DNA of 6,087 nucleotides from Rhodospirillaceae bacterium (GCA_013349695.1 DUZD01000208.1:1-6087); one strand, 5' to 3'. Numbered from the stretch's first letter, positions 1 through 6,087 are shown. Made by a program: numbers and translations. The notes: generated by a model not told the origin, from the sequence alone.

Positions 1-1661
1 GAGAAGGGTTCGGTCTCGGGCGGGGCTTCGCGGGTCGCGTCGGCCAGGAACAGGTCCGGATTTTCGTCGTAACGCCACGACGTGATGTCGTAGGTGCCGG
101 GGCGGAGGTGGCCGTAGCGGGACAGGAAGTCCGCCGCCTCGATTTCGCCGGCTCCAACGGCGCGCATGTCGCCGACGATATCGGTGGCCACCGTGTGGAT
201 GGAGCGCATAAAACCCTCGGCGTCCGATTGCGCGAACACCCCCCGGCGGACCAGGGAGCCGAGGAACTGCACGGCGATGAAACCGTGACGGGCGAGCATG
301 GAAAAGGGTAGCGTGCCGTCGGTTTTGCAGTCCTCCAACAAGCGCCCGACTCTTTGCGGCGGCGCCAGGCCTTGCAGGTCGCTCCGGGGCCCGAGAAGAC
401 GGTCCGTGCGCCCGAGCAGCGCCGTTATTTCACTTCTCCCTCCCTCCAGGGCGCGGCGGGTGACGGCGGTTATGGCCTCCTCGAAGGCGGTTCCGCCGGT
501 TCCCGGAAGACCGGCGTCGCGGAGCCGTGCGCGGGCGGTCTCGAAATCCAGGTCCCGGCAGGTTATGGCGATCTCGAACTCGATCTTGTCGTGCAGGTCC
601 TTGTTTTCGGCCAGCATGGCGAGCTGGCTGTCGATCAGGCGCCCGGCCAGGCCTTCGTCCAACCCGGCGGGCAGGAAGGAGTTGAAGCTGAGGCGCACGT
701 CGATGTAGGGCCGGCCGCGGAAGGTTACAAGCAGAGGCGCCTCGACCATGCGGTATCCCATGGCCGCCCGCGCCTCCGCCCAGATGCGCTCGGTGATCAG
801 GTGCTTATATAGCGACAGCGCCAGGGGCCTGGGCGCGGTTCCGATCATTTCCGCCGGGTTCCAGTCGGTCATCTCGCCGAAGACGGTTGTGTTTCCGGCC
901 AGGCCTTCTTTCGGGGTCATGCGCCGGGCGATGTCGGAGCGAATGCCGTCGATGGCCTTATCCAGGACCGCGGCGGGGATTTCATGCCATCGTTTGCGCG
1001 CCGCCAGCGGACGGACCTGGAGGATGTAGATTTCGTCCTTGCCGTCGATGCAGAACTCGATGTCCAGTTCCCCGCTGCCGGTGATGTCCTCGATCTCGAT
1101 CACGGAATCGATCAGGCGGCGGAAGCGTGGCGACCTCATGGCGTCGAGGTTTGAGCGGTGAACGAAGATGGTCTTGCTTTCGGCGCCGCCGGTGACGGTG
1201 TCGGTGCGGCCGCTGACGTCGTCGTAATTGATCACGAAGTAAGGGCCGCCGGTGTCCAGGTCGCGGGTCAGCACGACGCCCGATATGACCACGTCTCCGA
1301 CCATCGGCTGGACCAGGATTTGATCGCCTTGCGAAGGGGTTTTGTAGCTGCCGAAGACTTCGTCGATTACGGTTTCGAGGCTGTCCGTGGCCGGGTTGAC
1401 GTTGATGCGGCTCAGGTGCGCCCCGGCCAGGGAGTTGTCCCAGCCGTCCTCGCCGGCGGCGCTGGAGCGGACGGCCAGGGGGTCGGCGCCGAAACGGGCA
1501 AGAATTTCCGTCACTACCGGTCCGCGCTCGCGCCGCCAGCGGTCCGCCGTCACGGCGAGTTGATCGCACAGCTGCGCGGTCCCGAGGCGCGCCGCTAAGC
1601 GCTCCAGGGTTTCGGCCTTGGTGCCGAAGGAGAAAGACGCCGGCGCCGGCGGCATGTTCAT
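1..1661 (-). CDS. PEP-synthase/PPDK-like ATP-grasp protein, candidate L-glutamine kinase (C-terminus beyond window)
   Basis: An uninterrupted frame of 553 codons starts at ATG 1661 and is still open at base 1. The N-terminal part (about residues 10-220) is a PPDK/PEP-synthase-type ATP-grasp domain: FGTKAETL at 12-19 stands where the family has its GGKGANL motif, AVRSSA at 63-68 is the nucleotide-binding segment, and ELDIEF...YILQVRPL at 198-219 carries the conserved Glu and Arg that close the domain. The first subdomain is much shorter than in true PEP synthase. Residues 225-553 form a different middle domain with DWNPAEMIG (266-274), PLALSLYKHLIT (279-290) and YGHLRPGTYDI (516-526). The family's phosphohistidine domain would lie further left. 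This compact form resembles C. jejuni Cj1418, which phosphorylates the amide nitrogen of glutamine using ATP and releases AMP and phosphate. That specific function is inferred from family and context; a PEP-synthase-like phosphotransferase of another substrate is the alternative. ATG 1655 is a possible second start. Confidence 0.88.
   Translation of the reverse strand, partial: MNMPPAPASFSFGTKAETLERLAARLGTAQLCDQLAVTADRWRRERGPVVTEILARFGADPLAVRSSAAGEDGWDNSLAGAHLSRINVNPATDSLETVIDEVFGSYKTPSQGDQILVQPMVGDVVISGVVLTRDLDTGGPYFVINYDDVSGRTDTVTGGAESKTIFVHRSNLDAMRSPRFRRLIDSVIEIEDITGSGELDIEFCIDGKDEIYILQVRPLAARKRWHEIPAAVLDKAIDGIRSDIARRMTPKEGLAGNTTVFGEMTDWNPAEMIGTAPRPLALSLYKHLITERIWAEARAAMGYRMVEAPLLVTFRGRPYIDVRLSFNSFLPAGLDEGLAGRLIDSQLAMLAENKDLHDKIEFEIAITCRDLDFETARARLRDAGLPGTGGTAFEEAITAVTRRALEGGRSEITALLGRTDRLLGPRSDLQGLAPPQRVGRLLEDCKTDGTLPFSMLARHGFIAVQFLGSLVRRGVFAQSDAEGFMRSIHTVATDIVGDMRAVGAGEIEAADFLSRYGHLRPGTYDITSWRYDENPDLFLADATREAPPETEPF
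1658..1661 (-). other. ATGA stop/start overlap coupling two genes
   Basis: The TGA stop of the CysC-like kinase (1660-1658) overlaps the ATG of the PEP-synthase-like gene (1661-1659). An AAAGGG at 1677-1672 lies 10 nt upstream of this ATG, and an AGGG at 1669-1666 lies 4 nt upstream, so a ribosome site exists inside the kinase gene. The arrangement is typical of translational coupling and implies that the two proteins are needed together, which supports a shared pathway. Confidence 0.85.
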
Positions 1662-2176
1662 GACGCCCTGGCCCTTTCGAGAATATCGGCGGCGACCGCC
1701 CCCAGGTCGATGCCGTCGGCGCCGTTGTCGACAACCATGTCGGGATCCGCCGGCGGCGCGAAAGGCAGGTCCACCCCCATCACGTTCTTGGTTTCGCCAC
1801 GCAACGCGGGGCCGTAGAGGTTCTTGTCGTCGCGCTTTTTCAGGACCTCCATGGGAACGTCGATGAAAACCTCGAAATAGCGGGAAAAAACCTCGCGGTT
1901 CATCCGGTGCAGGTCGTCGAAAAGCGAAATGGTGCAGCAGACCACGTTGATGCCTTGGCGGTCGCACCAGGCGCAAAGGTCGTGGATGCGTCCGGCGACC
2001 ATGCGCCTGCCGTCGAGAGTATAAAGGGAGTCTCCTTTTTCGAGCTGGAAGAGCCGCCGCGCCTCGTCCCCATCGACGATGACCGTATTCGCCGCCTCGG
2101 ATTTCCAAAGTCCATGGACGAGCCGACCGACGGTGGTCTTTCCCGAGCATGACAGGCCGGTGAGCCAGATGACCAT
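1658..2176 (-). CDS. Adenylylsulfate-kinase-fold P-loop kinase, candidate cytidine diphosphoramidate kinase
   Basis: This complete 172-residue protein has the length and fold signature of CysC, which phosphorylates the 3'-OH of adenylylsulfate. The Walker A loop GLSCSGKTT is at 7-15, with Cys where Gly or Ala is usual. DGDEAR at 35-40 matches the family's DGDNVR, and the lid region RDDKNLYGPALRGETKN at 115-131 matches RDPKGLYKKARAGE. However, the canonical DRxENIRR segment that contacts APS is replaced here by LDGRRMVAGR (54-63), and the usual FTGID is replaced by VMGVD (132-136). No sulfurylase genes (cysD, cysN) adjoin it; the neighbour is a glutamine-kinase-like gene with a 4 bp overlap. 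Automatic annotation would probably call it cysC. In C. jejuni the CysC homologue Cj1415 phosphorylates cytidine diphosphoramidate, and I infer a similar role here. Fold assignment is firm; the substrate is not. Confidence 0.92.
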   Translation of the reverse strand: MVIWLTGLSCSGKTTVGRLVHGLWKSEAANTVIVDGDEARRLFQLEKGDSLYTLDGRRMVAGRIHDLCAWCDRQGINVVCCTISLFDDLHRMNREVFSRYFEVFIDVPMEVLKKRDDKNLYGPALRGETKNVMGVDLPFAPPADPDMVVDNGADGIDLGAVAADILERARAS

Positions 2177-2186
2177 TTTTTTTGGC
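2176..2186 (-). other. A-run translation start without Shine-Dalgarno (CysC-like gene)
   Basis: The 10 bp between the TAA of the radical SAM gene and the ATG of the kinase reads GCCAAAAAAA on the minus strand, giving eight consecutive A with the A of ATG. No GGAG-like sequence is present in the 30 nt upstream. Initiation probably relies on coupling to the preceding stop or on an unstructured A-rich leader. The start itself is well supported, because the P-loop begins six residues later as in other CysC-fold kinases. Confidence 0.6.
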
Positions 2187-3689
2187 TTATTTAGCGAACA
2201 ACGGTCTTCGTTTTCCCACTATCGCCCAGGCCAACGCCTCCAAAAGGGGAACAACCTGGCGCCAGGAGAAATAGCGGAACAAAAGGCCGAGCCGGAGATG
2301 GTCCAGCCCCGTCAGGGACAATAGATAACGGGACGGATGCTTGGCGAAGAAATCCTTGCGGATTTGACGATTGAAACGGGCGACCGTGGAGGTGAACTCC
2401 TCCATGCTCATTTTGGTCATGTTGATGGAGCCGGAATATTTTTCCATTCGTGAAATGGCGTCGACGACATAATCCTCGGGGTCGTTGATCAGCCCCATGC
2501 GCAGCGCCGTGTTGAAAAGTTCGGTATTGGGCAGGGGAACGATGAAGTTGATCGACGGGATGGTTGTCCAATTAATTCGATTCAGGGATATCAAGAAATC
2601 CCTCGTTTCCCCGAGCGTTTCCACTGTTTCGGACGGCGTTCCCGCGATCATGCTGAGAACGACCCGCATACCGGCGTTATCGGACGCCACGATTGCCTTT
2701 CTGGCCAGGTCGGCGGTGATTCCTTTTTTCATTTCCTCAAGGATGGCGTTGCTGCCGGATTCGACGCCATAAGCGATTTCGATGCAGCCGGCCTTGTGCA
2801 TCAGCCGCAACAGGTCGTCGTCGACCAGCCGCACCTGGGTCTGACACCACCAATGAACGCCGAGTTTTTCGTCGATCATCCTCTTGCAAAGGGAGCGTAT
2901 TTTTTTCTTCGAGCCGATGAAGACCTCGTCGAAGAAGCGGACGTACCGAACATTCCAGCGTTCCTTGAGATGCTTGATTTCGGCGATGATGCCGTCGATT
3001 TCGCGGGTCCTTATCCGCCTTCCCGATTGGGGGTTACAAAACGTGCACTTGAACGGACAGCCACGGCTGGCGAAGACAACAGCGCTATAGCGGCCGGGCG
3101 AGCCGAAAGGGAAGGCCTTCCTTATAATGTCGAAATTCCAATTTTCCCGGTCCGGCAGGATGGAAATATTCTCCGCCGCCATGGTGCCGCGTAGCGGAGA
3201 GGAAACTATTTCGCCATTATCACCATGGTAGCGTATGCTTTTCGTACGCCTCCAGTCTTCTCCCTTCTCCAAGGCCCCGGCTAGCTCCACGGCCGTTTCT
3301 TCACCCTCGAACAGGCACACGCAATCGACCGCCGTTTTGGTGAGGATGGTGTCGGCAATGAGGGTGGCCATGTTGCCGCCGACAAACTGAAAGAGGTCTC
3401 CGCGTTCGGCACGGATGTTCTCGGAGAGGAGTTTGAGCACCTCGAATTTCAGGAAAACGCCGCCGAAGGCCACGGCGTCGTAGGAAGCAAGATCGAAAGC
3501 CTGGACGCGGCGCCAAAGATCGAGGGGGCGTCCGGCGAGAATCTCCTCGGTATGAAGATCGAGGCAGTCGCATTCGTGGCCACGGCTTTTCAAAGCGGCG
3601 GTGACGTAGGCCATGCCCAAGGGAAGGAACAGGCCGGCCTTACCGGGACGGCTTCCCGAGTTGGGCAGGGCGATGGCGAGCAGACGCAT
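2187..3689 (-). CDS. B12-binding-domain radical SAM protein, possible methyltransferase
   Basis: This complete 500-residue protein has the two-domain layout of cobalamin-binding radical SAM enzymes. Residues 1-140 look like a Rossmann-type B12-binding domain: strand RLLAIALPN at 2-10, then the family-typical PLGMAYVTAALKSRGHE (23-39), VGGNMATL (103-110) and FEGEE (127-131). The classical DxHxxG cobalamin-ligand motif is not at its usual place, which is common in this group. The radical SAM domain begins near 200 with SRGCPFKCTFC, whose Cys211, Cys215 and Cys218 form the CxxxCxxC motif for a 4Fe-4S cluster. GVESGS at 308-313 is the usual downstream strand motif. The C-terminal 45 residues are hydrophobic and basic. 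Members of this family methylate unactivated carbon or phosphorus, or do other radical chemistry. The substrate cannot be read from sequence; the operon suggests a sugar or phosphoramidate intermediate. It sits 17 bp after the ABC gene and 10 bp before the kinase. Confidence 0.93.
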   Translation of the reverse strand: MRLLAIALPNSGSRPGKAGLFLPLGMAYVTAALKSRGHECDCLDLHTEEILAGRPLDLWRRVQAFDLASYDAVAFGGVFLKFEVLKLLSENIRAERGDLFQFVGGNMATLIADTILTKTAVDCVCLFEGEETAVELAGALEKGEDWRRTKSIRYHGDNGEIVSSPLRGTMAAENISILPDRENWNFDIIRKAFPFGSPGRYSAVVFASRGCPFKCTFCNPQSGRRIRTREIDGIIAEIKHLKERWNVRYVRFFDEVFIGSKKKIRSLCKRMIDEKLGVHWWCQTQVRLVDDDLLRLMHKAGCIEIAYGVESGSNAILEEMKKGITADLARKAIVASDNAGMRVVLSMIAGTPSETVETLGETRDFLISLNRINWTTIPSINFIVPLPNTELFNTALRMGLINDPEDYVVDAISRMEKYSGSINMTKMSMEEFTSTVARFNRQIRKDFFAKHPSRYLLSLTGLDHLRLGLLFRYFSWRQVVPLLEALAWAIVGKRRPLFAK

Positions 3690-3706
3690 TTTTTTAGCGG
3701 CGTATT
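3689..3706 (-). other. A-run translation start without Shine-Dalgarno (radical SAM gene)
   Basis: The 17 bp spacer after the ABC transporter stop ends CCGCTAAAAAA directly before ATG on the minus strand, giving seven consecutive A including the start codon. No purine-rich GGAG or AGGA is seen at the normal distance. The ATG is supported by the typical first beta strand that follows it, RLLAIALPN. Confidence 0.55.
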
Positions 3707-5446
3707 TCAGGCGGCATTGAAACGACCGCCGCGATCAACGAGCTCGTCGTAGGTTCCGGCTTCCACGACGCGGCCGGACTCCATCACGTATATGATGTCG
3801 GCCTTTCGGATCGTCGTGAGCCGGTGGGCGATGGCCACGATGGTCATCTTGTGGGCGATGGAGTCGATGGCGTCCTGGATCAAGCGCTCGGATTCATTGT
3901 CCAGCGCGCTGGTCGCCTCGTCGAGAAGAAGGAGCTGGGGATTGCCGATCAGCGCCCTGGCCAGGGCCAGGCGCTGTTTCTGGCCACCCGACAGCCGTAG
4001 GCCCGCCTCGCCCAAGACGGTATCCAGGCCATCGGGCAATTCCGCCAGGACCTCGCTGAAATGCGAAAGCCTCAGGCATTCGGCCAGCTCTTCCCCCGTC
4101 GCTTCCGGGCTGGCGAAGAGAAGGTTGCTCAGAACCGTGTCGTTGAAGACGATGGTATCCTGGGTGACATAACCGATGCGTCTTCTCCAGGAGGCCAAGT
4201 TGAATTCGTCCAGGCGTTTGCCGTCTATCAGGATGGTTCCGCCGTCCGGTTTGCGCAAACCGGCGAGGATATCGATCAGCGTCGATTTCCCGGCCCCCGA
4301 CCGGCCGACCAGGGCGGCCATCCCGTTGCGCTCTATGGTCAGGCAAATTCCGTCCAGGACCGGGTTGCCGGATTCCGGATAGGCATAGGAGATGTTATCG
4401 AGGGCGATCCCCTGCTTGAGGCTTTCAAAACCGATGCCGCCGTTGTTGAGTTCTTCCCTGGCGGCGGCGCTTTCCGCGACCATTCCGCGGACTATGGCGA
4501 TCCCCGGGCTGGCGATGGCGTAGCCCTGGGTCTGCTGTTGCAACTGCGCGATGCGCGGCGCGATACGGGCCAGGAACAGCAGGAAAACAAGCGTCGAGGC
4601 GGAAGTCAGCCCGAGGACCTGGTGCGAGACGGCGATGATCCCGGAGAGCAGCAGAACGGGGAGCGCCTGGACGATGTAGTAGACCTGGGCGAGGTTGAGG
4701 TCGGAGCGGTACATGGCCTCGAACAGTGCCCGTGCATGGCCGGATAGGCCGCCGATCACGGTCTCTTCGTTGGCGGTGGCCTTGATCAGTTTCGCGGCCC
4801 GGAGGAAATCCAGGCCGTGGAAGCTCAGGTTCCGGTTGGCCCGGCTGGTCGCCTCGCCGAGAATCTTGGCGCGGCGCTGCCAGGGGCGGACGACCACCGC
4901 TATCAGCCCTCCGAACACTAGCGCAATCGTCATCAGTCGCCACGACAACAGAGAAGAAAAGGATATGAAAACGAAAATCTGAACCATCGCCGCGGCGGCC
5001 ATCAGCTCGTATTGCAGGGCATTGCTCGAACGCTGCGTCTCGGTCACCAGCTTGTTGAAGAATTCCCCGTGCGACTGGCGGGATACATGGTCCCATGTGG
5101 CCCGGAAGAGGCGGCGGATGAGGGTGTCGCGGACGTTCAGGGTATAGGTGTTTTTGGCCCGGATGATCATGTGACGCTGGCTATAGGCGAGCCCCAGGGA
5201 GCCGAGGATCAAGACCGTAATGGCGCCCAGCAAGGAAAGCAGCGTCACCGGCAGGCCAAGGGCTTGGAAGGCCTCGGCGATCAGGGTAAACGGCCACCGC
5301 AGGTTCTCGGCATCGCCGTTGGCCATGACTTCCAGCAGGGGCACGAAGAGGATCAGCCCGGCGCCCTCGGCCATCCCCGAAAGAACAATGACCGCCAGAT
5401 TGACCCAGGTACCGGGGAGTTGCCCAAAGGTAGAGAAGAGCCGCAT
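3707..5446 (-). CDS. ABC exporter, fused membrane and ATPase domains (lipid-flippase/MsbA-like)
   Basis: This complete 579-residue half-transporter probably works as a homodimer in the inner membrane and uses ATP to move a lipid-linked glycan, lipid or small molecule outward. Hydrophobic spans at about 14-38, 67-89, 147-168, 170-187, 255-278 and 282-300 fit the six-helix type IV exporter domain. The ATPase domain (about 345-575) is intact: Walker A GRSGAGKST at 381-389, Q-loop Gln429 in YVTQD, signature LSGGQ at 485-489, Walker B LLLLDE at 505-510, D-loop SALD at 513-516 and switch His541 in AIAHRL. All catalytic residues are present. There is no N-terminal peptidase domain, so a processed-peptide exporter of the C39 type is unlikely. 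It starts 27 bp after the methyltransferase stop, with only a weak GAAAAAG upstream. The position in the operon suggests that it exports the product made by the neighbouring enzymes; cargo is inference. Confidence 0.95.
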   Translation of the reverse strand: MRLFSTFGQLPGTWVNLAVIVLSGMAEGAGLILFVPLLEVMANGDAENLRWPFTLIAEAFQALGLPVTLLSLLGAITVLILGSLGLAYSQRHMIIRAKNTYTLNVRDTLIRRLFRATWDHVSRQSHGEFFNKLVTETQRSSNALQYELMAAAAMVQIFVFISFSSLLSWRLMTIALVFGGLIAVVVRPWQRRAKILGEATSRANRNLSFHGLDFLRAAKLIKATANEETVIGGLSGHARALFEAMYRSDLNLAQVYYIVQALPVLLLSGIIAVSHQVLGLTSASTLVFLLFLARIAPRIAQLQQQTQGYAIASPGIAIVRGMVAESAAAREELNNGGIGFESLKQGIALDNISYAYPESGNPVLDGICLTIERNGMAALVGRSGAGKSTLIDILAGLRKPDGGTILIDGKRLDEFNLASWRRRIGYVTQDTIVFNDTVLSNLLFASPEATGEELAECLRLSHFSEVLAELPDGLDTVLGEAGLRLSGGQKQRLALARALIGNPQLLLLDEATSALDNESERLIQDAIDSIAHKMTIVAIAHRLTTIRKADIIYVMESGRVVEAGTYDELVDRGGRFNAA

Positions 5447-5473
5447 GGTCTTTTTCGAGCTTCGATAGAGGTG

Positions 5474-6076
5474 TTAGTCCTTCGGCTCGATGCGTCGAAA
5501 GACAAAATTGCTGAAATAATTCTGTACGGATTTGGGACGGTCCGGGAGAGGCTCCAGCAGGATCAAATACTCTTCGATACCACTGTAACCTATGGGGGCT
5601 AAGTCCAGGTTGACGACCCGTTTTTCAATGCACATGAAGCCTTTCTTTCCCAGGCCCACATGTACGTCACGACAGAAATTCCAGCCCTCTGAAATACCCT
5701 CAAGGATCACGTATTTTTTGGCGCAACGGTCGATGGCATCAAAGAGACCCGCTTGATAAGGGATACGGAAAATGGACTTGAACATCACTAGGACATCGCA
5801 GACCACATCGTTCTTCGGCGGACCAAAAAAACCAGCTTGGATGTCCAGATGGGGACGGTGTTCACGGGCGTAAGCAACGGCCTTTTCCTGCGGATCGATG
5901 CCGTGCAGATTACAAAAGCCCATGTCATGGAATTTTTGCAGGAAGTACCCGGTGTTGCAGCCGACGTCGAAAATTGACCAGTTTTTATTAAGACGCGGCC
6001 CAATTATTTTCCATAAGCCTTCAAACCGGCGGTCGGCTTCCACGCGGTCGTTTTCGTCCCCGTATTCGTAGTGCAT
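5474..6076 (-). CDS. SAM-dependent methyltransferase, class I (start possibly beyond window)
   Basis: A 200-residue Rossmann-fold methyltransferase is read from ATG 6076. Motif I, FDVGCNTGYF, at 36-45 binds SAM, and the acidic residue of motif II is Asp61 in HGIDP, which should hold the ribose hydroxyls. The segment VLVMFKSIFR near 95-104 occupies the motif IV position. The Cys-rich look (40, 55, 93, 118, 135, 149) is without evident metal-site spacing. The acceptor is not predictable; O-methylation of a sugar or phosphoramidate is possible from context. The start is unsure: the three codons upstream of ATG 6076 (Leu-Glu-Ser) are in frame with no stop before the window edge, no Shine-Dalgarno is visible there, and the first residues HYEYGDEND read like the interior of a longer protein. 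Base composition is lower in GC than the left-hand genes. It is the first gene of the block seen here and precedes the ABC gene by 27 bp. Confidence 0.82.
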   Translation of the reverse strand: MHYEYGDENDRVEADRRFEGLWKIIGPRLNKNWSIFDVGCNTGYFLQKFHDMGFCNLHGIDPQEKAVAYAREHRPHLDIQAGFFGPPKNDVVCDVLVMFKSIFRIPYQAGLFDAIDRCAKKYVILEGISEGWNFCRDVHVGLGKKGFMCIEKRVVNLDLAPIGYSGIEEYLILLEPLPDRPKSVQNYFSNFVFRRIEPKD

Positions 6077-6087
6077 GGACTCAAGCG

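Noticed and set aside
1158..1598. Plus-strand 146-codon frame with an acidic, Val/Gly/Ala-rich product
   Set aside because: It is the antisense shadow of the ATP-grasp coding region; no ribosome site or motif supports it.
982..1734. A 250-codon open frame on the minus strand, Arg/Pro/Gly-rich
   Set aside because: It lies in another frame of the PEP-synthase-like gene, its low-complexity Arg/Pro composition is typical of out-of-frame GC-rich DNA, and the frame from 1661 has clear domain motifs.
1658..2176. True sulfate-assimilation cysC
   Set aside because: The APS-contact motif is substituted and no cysD, cysN, cysH or sulfotransferase is nearby; the name would mislead, although the fold is right.
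3540..3570. DLHTEE at residues 44-49 of the radical SAM protein as a DxHxxG-type cobalamin ligand
   Set aside because: It follows the second beta strand, whereas the cobalamin His loop follows the first, and the final Gly is missing.
3690..3706. T-run on the plus strand (A-run on the minus strand) between two genes as an intrinsic terminator
   Set aside because: On the transcribed strand the run is A, not U, and no GC-rich hairpin precedes it; the adjacent gene starts at once.
4061..4747. A 228-codon open frame on the plus strand
   Set aside because: It is antisense to the intact ABC transporter, shows no recognisable motif, and reflects GC-rich codon structure.
5012..5602. A 196-codon open frame on the plus strand spanning the ABC/methyltransferase junction
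   Set aside because: It is antisense to two well-supported genes, and its composition does not resemble a protein family.

Overview
The window is one tightly packed block of five genes, all on the minus strand and therefore transcribed from right to left. Coding density is close to 100 %: the junctions, in order of transcription, are 27, 17 and 10 bp gaps and then a 4 bp ATGA overlap. No promoter, terminator, RNA gene, repeat, CRISPR array or mobile element is visible, and the block looks like the inside of a longer operon that runs off both edges. GC-rich codon use, a lower-GC right end, and an ABC exporter next to a methyltransferase suggest a Gram-negative accessory locus for a surface glycan or a secreted small molecule. 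A proteobacterium, perhaps an alphaproteobacterium, is a guess from codon style only.

Layout from 5' to 3' on the minus strand: (1) 6076-5474, a small SAM-dependent methyltransferase whose true start may lie beyond the right edge. (2) 5446-3707, a complete fused TMD-NBD ABC exporter. (3) 3689-2187, a B12-binding-domain radical SAM protein with an intact CxxxCxxC cluster motif. (4) 2176-1658, a P-loop kinase of the adenylylsulfate-kinase (CysC) fold in which the APS-contact segment is not the canonical one. (5) From 1661 past the left edge, the first 553 residues of a PEP-synthase/PPDK-like protein with a shortened ATP-grasp domain. This fifth gene is the largest open frame in the left 1.66 kb and is easily missed because it has no stop inside the window.

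The most interesting reading is that genes 4 and 5 are not sulfate or PEP metabolism. A CysC-like kinase translationally coupled to a PEP-synthase-like ATP-grasp protein recalls Campylobacter jejuni Cj1415 (cytidine diphosphoramidate kinase) and Cj1418 (L-glutamine kinase), which build the P-N bond of the O-methyl phosphoramidate capsule modification. If so, this operon carries a phosphoramidate pathway together with a cobalamin radical SAM enzyme, a SAM methyltransferase and an exporter. That combination would imply either a differently decorated phosphoramidate glycan or a secreted phosphoramidate metabolite. The predicted CTP:phosphoglutamine cytidylyltransferase (Cj1416-like) and gamma-glutamyl hydrolase (Cj1417-like) are not in the window and should lie beyond the left edge if the idea is right.
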